Below, piece by piece: positions 32,964-45,431 of a DNA stretch of 64,000 bases (within the stretch, counting starts at the first letter, position 1; each line of letters starts with the position of its first letter). Both the position numbers and the translations under genes were made by a program. The notes beneath the pieces were generated by a model that was not told the origin of the DNA, ran no database searches, and saw nothing but the letters and a program-made list of their open reading frames with translations. The stretch is from Hsuehochloa calcarea (lineage: Eukaryota; Streptophyta; Magnoliopsida; Poales; Poaceae): contig CM070604.1 of NCBI GenBank assembly GCA_036346395.1, forward strand, positions 35,305,662 to 35,369,661. Direction: 5' to 3'.

Positions 32964-35900
32964 TGTCGGATCTGGGAGTAACACCCCCAAATCCTCTGTG
33001 CATTCTGAACTAGTCCCATGATCAGTAGCTAGTTCACGCAGTAAAAAAGAATGGTAATATCCATAATTTGCACAACATTATTAATAATCAGAGTTTATTA
33101 TAAGAAAGGCTTACAAGCCAATAATAAAGAACACAACAGAAGTCGAAGAAGAAGTAGTAGAGTCCAGCTGATCTGCCACAGGCAATCGACTGGGATAGCG
33201 GCCTAGTCGTCGAGATCCACACCGGTAGCGAAGTCATTCACCTCTAAACATTATTTGCATTAAGCAAGGGTGAGTACAAATAATTGTGCTCTACAAGTTA
33301 CACCCATAACAGAGTTAATGCATGCATAGATATTATCAAAGAAATGCTTATATGGTTATTTATGCAAAAGCAACATTTGACATTTTAAATACAATAGCTA
33401 AGTTCAAAAGCTCAAATTTCACAATATCTAAAATTGAGTTTTAACTGAATTAATAAAGCTAGTGTAGGCACCAAACTAACACTAACTTAAACACGGACAC
33501 CAACCCGAGGCTTCAACCCATAATTTTTCTCATGGACAGTCATCCATGTTATAAACTATTTTAAAATGAAATCAAAGTCTAATCCGCAAAAGGCTTTGCT
33601 TAGCATGTCCATGACTGTGGACACGACTGTTCGAATAGATCGACACTCTACAGAGGTTGTACAACTTTACTCACAAGAGAAAATCAACTTTCTAAGTCCA
33701 TCTGACACAGTTCCGAAGGTATACGACTAAGTGATTATCACAAGACCTTTACAATATGTCATTCCAAAGTAGTTATGCCCGCTAAGGATTCGCTAATGTA
33801 GGCTTCAAACCAAACGATAACCCCCTCTTGCGCCATGTGAGTATTAACAATAAGTCTTCACGATATCCACACAAACCGGATGGCACAACCACATTGAAAC
33901 ATGGAAAATTATTTAGCCAGGTCTGTCCCACTTCAGACTTGTGGTAGTATGATTTTGGCTTAACAATTCGTAGCTTACAGACCGGTCTTTAATTGGCTAG
34001 GCGACTTTCAAAATAATCCCTATGCCTCAAACATTCACTGCATTGAACCCATGCATAAACCTACACCCACTAACTATCTATTTTGCACAAGTCCAAATCA
34101 GTTTTTGATTTTATTTAATTTTCCAAAATTATTTACAAACTTTCATGGCACACCAATGCTATGGATACAATTTAAACAATATTTGATTTTTTGCAAAAAA
34201 AAAATTCCTATATTGAATAATTTTGGGTCTAAGCATGACTAAGCATAATTTTCCAACCTGTTCCACTTCATACTAGTGTACCAACTAGATTTTATCTACG
34301 GTGAAAAGGTATGGATATTTCAATGTTAATATTTGGTCATGCAAATAGAGTTGGGAATAACTATAAATTTAAAATAAGCATGTAAAATAACTTGAATATA
34401 AATAAGTATGCAATAATAATTCAAAATAGAATTTAAGTAATTTAAAATTATAGGATCAAATATGATCAAAGATGTAACTTGCCTTGCTTTAGTAATCGTT
34501 GTTCTCAAAGGGCGTCGAAATCTAGCTCTCCGAAGTCATCGAAATCTATACGTGAAAATAAATAAAATATAAACAAAATCCAAATGAACTCCAAATTAAA
34601 TAATTTTGGTTTAGATAGATATATCTTGATTTTATATAAATTTAGAAATTTGAATCGTCGAATTCGGAGCTCAAATGAAGGAGAACGAGCCCCTGGAAAT
34701 TTAAACCCTAAAGAATTATCTAAAATTAGATTTTCTAGATTTACCAAATTATTTTATTAAAGGAAAATTTCATTTATGACGCATGTTGGCATCATCACCC
34801 AAATTCATTTTCTGGCCGAATTGAAATTCTACGGGAAATCCTAAATCTTTCACTAACATGTGGGCCCCATGATCATTGGACCTGGTCCACGAACGGTCAA
34901 AGGTTCACCATGAACTCGGTCTACGGCACAGTGACAGGGGTTGTGCATGCGCTGGCGCAAGCGGCCACACGACATTGACGTGGCCCTTAGGGCTGAGCTG
35001 GCGTTGTCTCTGTGCCATGTGGCCATGTCGTGGACATGCCACGTAGGCTCGACGAGCGGCGGCGCTACGGTGATGGGCATGCCGGTGCTTCGTGCCACGG
35101 CGAGCCATGCGAAGGTGCGCAAAAGAACGAGGGAATGATGCTGAACCTAATGCTTTACCTCGTGGTGGCGGAGCATGATGGGATGGCCGGCGGCGAGGAG
35201 CTTAACGGCAACGGTGTTAGGTCAAAGGTGGCACCGGCATTCAAGCGATCTTCGACACGAGATGGTGTGCGCACTGGGTCGTGATGAAGTGGCGGTGTCG
35301 ATTCATGGGCTGGGGTCACTGGAGAGGACCTGACGACGCCGAAGAAGACAAAGAATCGAGCTTCGGTGGCGCGACGAAAAACTCAAAATCCGGGCGATGG
35401 AGGAGAGGAGATGCTAGGGAATTTGGGGCGCTGGGTTGAGCAGACAAAGGCATATGCGCTCTTAAATAGGGCAAGGGCGAGCAGGAGCGGCATGCGGTGG
35501 ACAAAGGTCTGAGCGACATGTTCCGCGAGGATTGAGTAATTAAAGCGAAGAGGGAAAAAGGGAAACTGAAAACAGATGCAAAATTGAATCTACAATTGAA
35601 TGCTCGTGAAATATCAGGAATTCTAGTTTGGATCAGCCGTGTTTGGAAAGCTTTGGGCCAACGCTAATGGCGAAACCGCGCGGTGACTCGGGGGAGAAGA
35701 AAGAAAGGGGGAAGATAGGGTGACGTGACCGGGGTGGGGCCCACTTGGAAGTGAGGCGGAGAGAGGGGATGCACGGGCGGGCTGAGATGGGCCAGAAACG
35801 GGTCGGGCGCGTGAAAATAGGAATGGGTCGAGGAAGATTCTGCACAAAGAGGGTTTTTCGAAGTTTAAATGTTTTAGCGATTTTGACAATTCAATTAATT

Positions 35901-36150
35901 CATTTAGGCTTTAGAAAATAGCTAATAAAGTCCAAAAATTATGAAAAAATTCATAGAAATTCCCTGAGTCACTTTGGACTTAGTAAAATTATTTCCAACT
36001 TAAAATTGACTTTTATTTTTTGCAAATAAATTATTTTAATTTTTTGGAAAATAGAAAAAACCTTTTTAAAATCCAGAAAATTCTAGAAATTAATTAAATT
36101 TTCCCTTTTAACTTTAAATCCAAGAAAATCCCATAAAACTCAAGAAATTC
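32964..36150 (-). repeat. Reverse-oriented Gypsy LTR H, nearly complete
   Basis: On the plus strand it begins TGTCGGAT and continues with CTCTGTGCATTC and CCCATGATCAGTAGCTAG, the complement of the 3' end of LTR G. It runs through U5/R blocks, a GC-rich promoter region (complement TATTTAAG near 35465) and the AT-rich LTR start, ending about 80 bp short of the expected TGTAACA terminus near 36150. ACAAT at 32959-32963 may be a target duplication, but I found no partner. No coding domain lies inside. Confidence 0.75.
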
Positions 36151-36157
36151 ATCGACA

Positions 36158-36404
36158 TCCACACCTGGTAGCGAAATTCTTCTCCTTTGAACATTATTTG
36201 CATTAAGCAACGGTGAGTACAAACAACCGTGCTCCGCAAGTAACACCCATAATAGAGTTAATGCATGCATGTATATTATCAAAGGAAGGCTTATAGGGTT
36301 ATTTGTGCAAAAGCAGCATTTGACATTTTAAATACAATAGCTAAGTTCAAAAGCTCAAATTTTACGGTATCTAAAATTGAGTTTTAACTGAATTAATAAA
36401 GCTA
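36158..36404 (-). repeat. Second partial copy of LTR H segment
   Basis: About 247 bp closely repeating 33215-33462 in the same orientation (shared ACATTATTTGCATTAAGCAA, GTTAATGCATGCAT and TTAACTGAATTAATAAAGCT). It abuts the truncated LTR start. The layout fits a deletion joining part of a 5' LTR to a 3' LTR. Confidence 0.75.
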
Positions 36405-36896
36405 GCATTCCTCTTCTCCAACACTATATAAGGCATCCCAACTACATCAATTTAAGCCCCCTGGTGTTCCTCCCCCGAAACCCTAATTAGGTTTTCCCTA
36501 TTTCGATTCCTTTGTGTCGTATTCGCCGAAGCCACCACTGGCCACCGCAAGTCTTGTTCATCGGTTTTCATCGCCATCAGTGCATCTTCGACCACATTGT
36601 TGCCTTCTTTGGATTCATATCAACGTGGTCTACGTTGTGACGCCATCCCCTTCACCTGAGGACCTCTACGTCGGTGTCTCCAATCCTACTCAAACTCTAG
36701 CCTGCTCCATCTTGTTCGATCTGCAACTTTAGTGACCCTGTGCCTTTCTATCCGGGTCATCGTGTGCTCCATGTCCTACTCATCTCATGCCCCATATCCT
36801 CCTTTTCTCTCGGCCGCCGAGATGCCTTCACCACGGTTCTTCTTCCTCGTCAGCCAAGTTCTCCTCGCCACCATTCCCAGTGTTCCCCGACCATCC
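36405..36896 (+). other. GC-rich LTR-like remnant between H and D
   Basis: It has a TATATAAGG motif near 36425 followed by a GC-rich, protein-free leader like those in the other LTRs. It is probably the promoter/R part of a further Gypsy LTR cut by both neighbours, but I cannot assign it. Confidence 0.35.
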
Positions 36897-38126
36897 TGTA
36901 ACATCCCAAATTTTTTGGGCCTTTTGAAAATTTTTGAAAATAAAAATAACCATGCGATTTTATTAAATTGCTAAAGCTTAACAAGAGATTTTACAAAATG
37001 AAAATAATTTAATATGAATTAATCAAACTTCAATTAATTCGAATTTGGCTTAATTGGGTTTTCTGTTATTTAAAGTGAAAAAGTTTATTTAATGTCTTTT
37101 CTTAGATTTTCTGGATTTAAAAAAGGGTTTTTTTTTTCCTTTTTCCCAAAAATTAAAAATAATTTATTTGCAAAAATAAAAGACAACTTGATGTTATAAG
37201 TAATTTTATTAAGTTCAAATTAATTCAAGTATTTTTTTTTCTATAATTTTTGGACTTTATTTTCTATTTTATAAAAACCTATTTCTTTTTTCTTGATTTA
37301 TGTAATAAAAAATCTCTAAAAATTCCTTTGTCTGTTTGGGCGAAATTCCCTGGCCAGTTTCCCCACTGCTGGCCTAGCCGCCCCCTTCCTCTCTCCTTCC
37401 TCTTCCTGTCTCTTTGCCTAGCGGGCCCCACCCGTCAGCGCACCTCCCTTGGTCATCTTCCTTCTCCCGCACACTGTCGCCCATGCCATCCGTGCGTCAG
37501 CGCAGGGCTGCCGTCAGCGCCTACCCCACTCGGTCTAGTCCCTCACATGCTCCTGTTCACCTCGCATGCCCTCTGCTCCACCCCATCTTCTCCCCACTTA
37601 CTCCCGTCTCGTTCCCGTCTCATCGCCCTTGACCCGGCCGAACCGCCCCGCACCTTTGCCATCAAAGCTTCACCCTTACGCCTCCCCTCTCCTATAAATG
37701 GAGCACTAGGACCCCCTCGCTCTCCTCTATCTTTTCCCCCATCTCCCTCTCTCTCTCATCTCGCCGTGCTTCGAGTTTCGCCGCCTCCGGTCGGAGCTCG
37801 CGCCTTCGCCTCTAGCACCGTCGTTGAAGCCCCTCCGTTGTCATGGTCATCTTCGTTGGCTTCGCAAGCCCGCGTTTGACCCCGAGCACACCTCCTCGCC
37901 ATCGATGCATCGCCGGAGCTATAGCATCGCTGCAAGCCAGATCTCGCCACCGCCCTTCCTCTCGCTACCAATCACTCCGTTGAGCCTTGCCACTGAAAAT
38001 GTGCACCTTGGGTTTGCCTTGCTCCCCTCTCCCTATTGCTTCCTTCACTGTCGCTCGCCATGGCGCATAGCGCCGGTGAGCCATTGGGCCCGAAGAGCCC
38101 CGCCGCTAGACTTCGCCGCGCTGTCG
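36897..38126 (+). repeat. 5' LTR of Gypsy D, left part
   Basis: It matches 61002 to about 62205 of the 3' LTR, including the AT-rich start and the CCTATAAATGGAGCA promoter. It is interrupted at 38127 by Gypsy K. Confidence 0.85.
37693..37700 (+). promoter_or_regulatory. TATA box of Gypsy D 5' LTR
   Basis: TATAAATG, with the same surrounding sequence as the 3' LTR copy near 61777. Confidence 0.55.
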
Positions 38127-38475
38127 TGTAACAAGCCAAATTTCTTTTCCAGATGAAAATAAAATTTAATTATTTTCTCAATTTTTTTGGAATTTTTAAA
38201 AGATTTTCCCTGATTATTTTAAAGCCAAAATAAATTATGTATAAAAAAATAATTACCAATTATGAGTTGAAAATATTTTATTTATGTCCAAAATGACTCA
38301 GTGAATTTTTGTGAATTTTTCCATGTTTGTTGGACTTTATTTGCTATTTCCTAAATCGTGTTGGAGTTATCTGAATTAATTAAATCAGTAAATGTCTCAA
38401 AAATTTGAAATAGTGGTTGGGCCGAATTATTTTCTTCAGCGTCGACTACTTCGATCAGCCTTTCCTCTCTCCCGC

Positions 38476-39210
38476 TGAAATAGCTGAATTTATTGCACGT
38501 TGTGATGTTTGCTAAAGAGTCAAGGCAGAACATTAAAGACCCGGTGGTTTGTTACAGCCTTTGCTAGTCTTCGAATGAAAGTGGGAAGAGATTGGTATAG
38601 ATTTCATCACTGGGCTTCTTAGGACCCAATCAGGATATGATTCTATTTGGGTAGTGATTGACTGGTTGACTAAAGTGACGCATTTCATTCCAGTCAAGAC
38701 CACCTTTAGAAGCAGCAAATTAGCAGAGTTATACATAGCCAGGATTGTTTGAATGGATCTATGCAGATAATCGCCAGAGAGATTTATCTTTTGAAGCAGG
38801 AGACTTTGTTTATCTCAGGGTAACTCTACTTAGAGGAGTAAGAAGATTTTGGACTAAAGGAAAATTTTCACCAAGATTTATTGGACCCTATAACATTCTA
38901 GCAAGAAGAGATGAAGTTACTTACTAGTTATTCTTTTATGTCTCTCAGTTGTAGAAATGTCTTCAAGTTCCAACAGAACAAACACCGCTTGAGAGCATTA
39001 ATATTTAGGAGGATCTCACCTATGTGGAGTAGCCTATCAAGATTCTTGACGTTGCAGAACGTGTCACCCGAAGCAAAATCATCTGTTCATGTAAAGTCTA
39101 GTGAGTAATAATTCAAAAGAAGAAACCACTTGGGAGCGAGAAGAAGATCTCAAAGCCGAGTATCCCCACCTTTTTACTGACCAAGTTTGAATCTTGGGGT
39201 CAAGATTCCC
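38476..39210 (+). pseudogene. Gypsy K integrase fragment
   Basis: It begins in the integrase zinc-finger end (EFIARCDVC, RVKAEH) and continues with the core (IGIDFITGLLRTQSGYDSIW, VTHFIPVKTT, KLAELYIARIV). It then jumps to the C-terminal region (YADNRQRDLSFEAGDFVYLR, RFWTKGKFSPRFIGPYNIL) and a decayed chromodomain-side tail (EDLTYVE, IKILDVAERVTR). Stops and a deletion of the later core are visible. The motifs fit the Tekay/Del clade of chromoviruses. Confidence 0.85.
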
Positions 39211-39834
39211 TTTAAGTGGGGTAGGTTTGTAATGGCCTAAATTTCTTTTTCCAGTTGAAAATAAAATTTAATTATTTTCTTGAATTTTCTAACATTTTAA
39301 AAGCTTTTCCCTAATTATTTTAAAGCAAAAATAAATTATGTGCAAAAAGTAATTACAAATTATGAGTTGGAAATATTTTATTTAAGTCTAAAATGACTTA
39401 GGGAATTTCTGTGAATTTTTCCATGTTTGTTAGACTTTATTTGCTATTTTCTAAATCCTATTGGAATTATCTGAATTAATTAAATCAGTAAATCTCTCGA
39501 AAATCTGAAACAATGGCTGGGCCGAATTCCTTCCCGACCCACTGCCTTCGACCAGCCTTTCCTCTCTCCCTCTCTCTTCCATCTGACCCCACCTGTCATC
39601 CTAGTCATCTCCTTCGTCTTGCTTCGGCCGAAACAGAGCGTCGCCTGACCCGATCGATTAAACTGCATTGAATCGTCCGTTTTCACTCGGGATCGTGGCC
39701 AATAATTACCATAATCTTCCTTCACTCCCGGCCGTACTCAATCGACTGTTTCTCCTTAATTCTCTTTACTCATCGCTGCCACATTGACCATTAACGCTCG
39801 CGCACGTCCCCGTAGTTCTGACTACTCCTTGCCC

Positions 39835-39843
39835 TATAAAAGG
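39835..39843 (+). promoter_or_regulatory. TATA box of Gypsy K 3' LTR
   Basis: TATAAAAGG about 55 bp upstream of the tandem-repeat leader. Confidence 0.55.
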
Positions 39844-39889
39844 GGGCACTGCCTTCACATTTCTCCCCTCACACCAGCCCCCGCACACA

Positions 39890-40165
39890 CGACTAGATAG
39901 TCATAGTTTTCGTCGACTAGGTAGTCATAGCTTCCTTCGACTAGATAGTTGTAGCTTTCTTTCGAACAGTGTAGTTGAAACATTTCTTTCGACCAGTACT
40001 GTCGAAATCTCTTTCGACTTGTATCGTCGAAATCTCTTTCGACCAGTGTAGTCAAAATCTTTGTTTCGACTAGTGTTGTCAAAATCTCTTTCGACCAGTG
40101 TAGTTGAAATCCCCTTCGACCAGTGTAGTTGCAATCCCCTTCGACCAGCGTACTCAGAAGGTGAA
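39890..40165 (+). repeat. TCGA-type minisatellite in Gypsy K LTR
   Basis: About ten units of 25-30 bp with core TTTCGACCAGTGTAGTCGAA, each able to pair TTCGAC with GTCGAA. Confidence 0.85.
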
Positions 40166-42012
40166 CAGTACTCAAAGATAAACAGTAGTTGACGATGAAC
40201 AGTACTAGAAGTTAACAAGTGCTCGGAGTGAACAGTGCTCGGAGTGAAGAGCAGTACTCGCATTCTATCACTTCTTGTGATATTCAAACTTCCGGATGTC
40301 CGTTCTCCTTCATAGGAACTCCAAATCCGTCGATTCTTGTTCCTAAATCTATATAAATTCAATATCTATATTCCAAAACTAAATTTATTTAATTTATCGT
40401 TTATTTGTATTTATATTTGAATTTATTTGAATTTGTTTATTCTCGTTGTATTTTCGCGTATAGATTACGACGACACCGGGGAAATTGAATTAGAACAAGA
40501 AGAATCTTTTGAGCAAGGCAAGTTATACCTTTGACCATGTTGACCCTAATATTTTAAATTATTTAATTATGTTTTAAGGTACTATTGCATTTATATTTCT
40601 ATACAGTTATTTTAAATTCATGTTTTAAATTCCTAGTTAATCTTTTTCCCTTGTATAGCCAATGTTGTTGTTTGAACAGTATATCCCTTGTTGTCATAGT
40701 TAAAATAAAATTTAAAAATAATATGCTTAGACAATGCTTAGACCAAAATCTTAAATTTGAGAAGTTTTATCCAAAATTATTCAAAATTGATTCAAATTGA
40801 GTCTATGGTATTGTGTTACCATAGAAGTTTTAGAAAATGATTTTACTTGCGAAATAATTCAAAATGGTTTAGACTTGGGCAAAATGGATAATTGGATTGG
40901 CGTAAGTTAATGCACATCATCGATCCATTTTCATGGTCGAGTCTAGGGTTGTAGAATGTTGCCTAGGTTGGTTAAGGGCTGGTTTGCGCGCCGCATCTTG
41001 CTAAGCTCCACCGTACTACCACATGTCCTATATGGGCAGGACTAGACTAAGTAATTTATAATACTTCATTATTGTTTATGCCATATTGATGTGTCGGTGT
41101 CATTTAGACTGTAGTCCCACTTGGTGCAAGAGGGGGCTTTCGGCGGGTGGTTAACCCAATAGAGGTGAAATCTTAGCGGGCATAATAACCTTGGAGTAGA
41201 GCATTGTAAAGGCCTTGATACGTACTCTAGACTGCTAACCTAAGGCAGTGAGTAGTGGTATCGACGAATGCCAAACAAACTAGAGAAGTCGTGTTGTGTG
41301 GGTAAAGTTGTAAACCTCTGCAGAGTGTAAAACTATTCAAATAGCCGTGTCCACGGTCATGGATATGCTGAGCAAAGCCACTCAAAGTTAGAATCTGGCT
41401 TTGTTTTTTAAAAAGGATGTAGCAAATGATTTCGGGATGGTTATCCTGTGGTAAAATTGGGAGATTAGCCATGTGATTGGAGGGTATTCTTCACCATTCT
41501 TGATTGGAGGTTGTCCACTATAAAATTTCAAATTTAAAAAATTGATTTTAGTTATGGATTAAAAGAATTGCCTTGAACTTAGTAATGTTATTTAAACATG
41601 AAAATGCAGTTTTGTGCAAAATAACCATATACCCCTTCCCATTGACATTAATCAGCAAGCATTATATTCTATTAATTGTTTTAACTTGCGAGCAAGGAAG
41701 TTGTGCTCACTCTTGCTGAATAAAATTTATTCAAGTGAAGTTTATTATCAGGATGATGAGGATTAGGATGACTAAGCTGCGCCCCAAACTATTGCCTATG
41801 GCGAATCGTGTAGCCTACCTATTATCTTTGTTTCTGCTGCTTTTTTATGTTTGGCCTTGTGCCTAATTTTGTAATAAACTTTGATTATCAATTAGTAAAT
41901 GTGTGATATGATTTTGCTATCACTCTGTTTGACTATGTACACTAGGTTTTCCTGGACTAGTGTATGAAACATAGGGAATCAGGAATCCTTCATTCCCAGG
42001 TTCGACATGCCG

Positions 42013-43772
42013 CTTCAGGCTATGGTCGAAACATCCTTCCGACCAAATGGTCGAAACATCCTTCCGACCAAATGGTCGAAACATCCTTCTGACCGTGTGG
42101 TCGAAACCTCCTTCCGACCACTCTCCAACCGAGTGGTCGAAATCTTCTTCCGACCGAGTGGTTGAAACCTCCTTACGACCATGTAGTTGAAACCTCCTTC
42201 TGACCACCGTAGTCGAACCTCCTTCCGACCAGGTAGTCGAAACCTCCTTCCGACTAGGCTGTGGTTGAAACATTCTTCCGACCACTTGTAGTCGAATCTC
42301 CTCTCGCTACAAGCTGTGGTCGAACCTCCATCCGAGAGTCCGTTCTCCTTCATTCGAGCTACGATTCGAGTGATTCAAATTTCTAATTTTATCTAAATTC
42401 AGTATCTTTCATTTGGTTCTAGTTTGGTAAGTTTTGGGATTTTTTTGGATTATTTATTTATTTATTTTGCTCTTTTCGTATGTATAGATTCTAACGTTTC
42501 CGAAGTATTCTTGGACTGACGACAGAGGCATCTCAACTCTTCCAAGAAGGGAAGTTATAGACCTTTGATCATGTTGAACCCATTTTATAAAATTATATTG
42601 TTTTATATCAGCCTGCATTGCTATTTTTATATTAATGGTTTCCGGAATAGTTAGTTACCTAATTGCCATTATGCCTCCTTGAAAAATTGTGAATGACATG
42701 TACCCTTGAACGCCATAGGTTGGGTTAATCTTAGTTGGACATATTTAATTACCAACATGGGTGCATATTATGCTTAGTCATGCTTTAGCTATCTGATGGG
42801 ATTCATGATAACATGTTCTTAAAGGATTAAAATTGACCTAATGATATATAGAATTGGTGTGATGCCACTGTTGTGCAACTGTGGTGCGAGGTCACAGTTG
42901 TGTTAATTATGGTGCGATGCTGCTGTATAAAATCTTGTGCCATGGCAGGGATTGTCATTGGCTTGGGTGAACAAAATGATTTATACTCGGGCGAGTGATC
43001 GTGTAGTAAAGGGGGTGCGGGAAGTACATTATGCGAAGCACATGGGTTGAGGTAGCCTTGCCTGAGCAACCAGTAAGGACTTAACTTTATGCGCCATTTA
43101 TCTAGGCCATACCGTACAACCACATATCTAGGGTGGGGTGGATCTGGACAACTAATTAGCAAGGTTTTGATTCAGTTCTGTTTTTCTTGAGAAACGGTGT
43201 AAGGGGGGGTCCAGAATGACGAAACCTTAGCGAGCATAACAGAGTCAAAATGGAGCTTTGTAAAAGCTTTGTGACAGTCTCTACTTGATTCACATGTCTA
43301 AGGAAACATATATTTTATCAAGATGATTATCTCTTGTGGGTCAAGCTGTATAACCTCTGTAGAGTGTAAAACTATTCGAATAGCTGTATCCCCGGTTATA
43401 GACAATGCCTGAAGATTTCACATGAGGAGTAGATTTTCATAAAAAATATTGAAATGATGGTTAGGAAGTGATCTGGTTGTTGGTTATTGGTTGGGAAGTG
43501 AACGAGGTGTTCACTAGTTGTTTCAAAGAACATGTTTACTTATGTACTTAATATTTTAAATTATGCTCTCCAATCTATTTACTATATTTATTGTCAATAC
43601 CGCTTTCTGCAAAATGTCCGTAAAGATATCAGTATCCAGCCTTACATGAATACTATTGGCATATATTTCCCTACGACTTGCTGAGTACTTTATGTACTCA
43701 CGACTATACGCCATTTGTTGTTCAGTCACCGCAGATGAACCAGGGAACACCGAGTTCTATAGGAAGACTATG
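42013..43772 (+). repeat. 5' LTR of Gypsy D, middle part
   Basis: It continues the LTR after Gypsy K. It contains the TCGA-type minisatellite (42020-42310), a conserved AAG...CTTTGATCATGTTGAACC block near 42560 and the usual U5-like blocks. It is interrupted at 43773 by Gypsy T. Confidence 0.83.
42020..42310 (+). repeat. TCGA-type minisatellite in Gypsy D 5' LTR
   Basis: About ten degenerate units of 25-30 bp with core TCCTTCCGACCA..TGGTCGAAAC. It is the counterpart of 62215-62560 in the 3' LTR. Confidence 0.85.
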
Positions 43773-44459
43773 TGACGAGGATTAAAATCTCTATGTATTA
43801 CTTTAATACATAAGAAAAGACCATACGTCTTCATGGTCGTAACCCCTAAGGCTAACGACCTCACTAGTTGTAAGGATTTCAGAGGTTACATAATAAATAC
43901 TCTGGTCGGACAAGGTCTCGTACCTAGTCCTCGACCAGTTAACTGCTTGTAAAGCTATGAACTGATATCTGGATCCAAATCCAGGTATTCCTTTACCGTG
44001 TGATGAATGGAATACGTTTTGTATACTCCATACCACGCGACGTTACATAATCCTAAGACATTGACTAATGGTTGAATATCTCACTGACATTTAACCACAC
44101 AACAGTTGATACTTTAATCAGTATCAACTGTCGCCTCCCTCCAACTAGACGCAACGCTTCGCACATGCGTCTTCTCCAGAAATAACTGTCACCTCCTCGG
44201 AAGCTATTTAAAGATGGATCATGGAAGGATCAAGGGGGCGAAAAGGAACAAGAGGCTTTTAGCACTAGATTCATACTTTTGATCTATTTCAGTAGCATAG
44301 CCAACATCATAGTGTAACTAGGATTAGTCCTTTGCCTGATCATTCCTTGTAAACAGCCAGTTCATAGTAATAAAGAGTGACCCTATTCTCTTCCAGGAAA
44401 TACACATCGTTTTCCTCTATTTCTATATTTTCATAAGATCGATGATTTGATCGTCGACA
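43773..44459 (+). repeat. 5' LTR of Gypsy T
   Basis: 687 bp, nearly identical along its length to 57257-57948. It contains a GCTATTTAAAGATGG promoter-like motif near 44203. Confidence 0.92.
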
Positions 44460-44460
44460 G

Positions 44461-44476
44461 TTGGCGCCGTCCGTAG
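44461..44476 (+). other. Primer binding site of Gypsy T
   Basis: TTGGCGCCGTCCGTAG starts two bases after the LTR end. TTGGCGCCGTC is the usual primer site sequence in Tat-lineage plant elements. I do not assign the tRNA. Confidence 0.8.
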
Positions 44477-44554
44477 GGATGAAGTTGCAAATTTCCTGAA
44501 GAAATTCTTCGCTCATCAAATCCTCACTCGTTCCTCACAATCGCTCATGCGACT

Positions 44555-45431
44555 ATGGCAGGGAGTTGGGACGAGGAGAACTGGTTCGACTTGGACGACT
44601 ATTGCAACCTAGATATGGAGGGATGCCTCCGTGCCATGGATGAGAACGGGATGTCGTCATCATCCTCCTCTGCGGATTCGCATGTCGCAGACATCAGCGA
44701 AATCGAACGGATGGATGAAGATGCACCTCCACAACAAGTGGTGCTTTCAGAGGGACATGTCATTCTGACCAGTTCGGAATGTCCAAAGATCTCTCCAGGC
44801 TCGGTCCTTCCGACCGGCGAAAAAGGTGACAAAACTTCAGCTCCGCAATCCGAGAATCAGTATACTCTTGATACAATCATGGCTGACAGGTATTCACCAA
44901 CAGCTTCTGGAAATTCCAGGAGCCAACCGACATCTAGTAACGGTGTTGATGAAACTCCCACTGGCTATATGACAAGTGAGGATGATAAGACTGCATACGA
45001 TCGTCGATTCGCCGGATTAGGTTGAGTCCACCCCAAAGGCCCCAGGAGGTGCTAATTTTCGAGCGGTCTCCATCGTGGAAACTTCTGGTAGAGGCACTGG
45101 AGGGCTCTCCACTGGTTACAGTGGAAGCTCTTCAGAAGATCGTTACCGGAAGCACGAGGTCAATGCGATTAGAAATATGGATCAAAATGCCGTGTACGGT
45201 CCTGTATACACTACCTCGCCACCACATATTGATGGAAATGGCACGGGCAATCAAGCACCAAATGCCAGAGGTAACAGAACTGATAGACGTCCATCAGTTA
45301 ATTCACCTGGTTCTGCCCCACCTAGAGTAATGGATCGGACGAGACAAAACACAAGGTCGGGGGAAGGTTCAGATCTACGAACACCTACAACTCTTATGAA
45401 TCCTCCAAGACCTTCAATAACGGTACAGAAC
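44555..45431 (+). pseudogene. Gypsy T gag N-terminal region
   Basis: An open frame of 156 codons from MAGSWDEENWFDLDDYCN is acidic and Ser-rich. After one frameshift near 45020 it continues (GRGTGGLSTGYSGSSS, TRSGEGSDLRTPT, PSITVQN). The reading is cut by solo LTR I and resumes beyond it in frame (VQN|LQCVQ). Confidence 0.75.

Larger units (their letters stand above)
38127..42007 (+). mobile_element. Gypsy K: internally deleted chromovirus in the 5' LTR of Gypsy D
   Basis: The 5' LTR fragment (38127 to about 38475, start TGTAACAAGCC) jumps directly into integrase-coding sequence. That is followed by a polypurine tract (AAGTGGGGTAGG) and a full 3' LTR (39228-42007, TGTAATGGCC...TTCGACA). Flanks TGTCG (38122-38126) and TGCCG (42008-42012) differ by one base. 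LTR D reads through the site when K is removed, as the intact copy at 62190-62240 shows. PBS, gag, protease, RT and RNase H are deleted. Confidence 0.87.
39228..42007 (+). repeat. 3' LTR of Gypsy K
   Basis: 2.8 kb, starting TGTAATGGCCTAAATTTC and ending GGTTCGACA. TATAAAAGG at 39835 is followed by a tandem array of TTTCGACCAGTGTAGTCG-type units at 39890-40165. Confidence 0.85.

Noticed and set aside
32964..36150. LTR H as a clean solo LTR
   Set aside because: It lacks the terminal TGTAACA end and no second ACAAT follows it. A duplicated LTR segment follows instead.
37250..37879. 209-codon plus-strand frame
   Set aside because: It falls in the promoter/leader of LTR D, and its counterpart in the 3' LTR (61639-62244) is open in a shifted frame with no domain conservation.
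41920..42353. 121- and 112-codon minus-strand frames with repeated residues
   Set aside because: They are translations of the TCGA-type minisatellite in LTR D. The repeat period, not selection, keeps them open.
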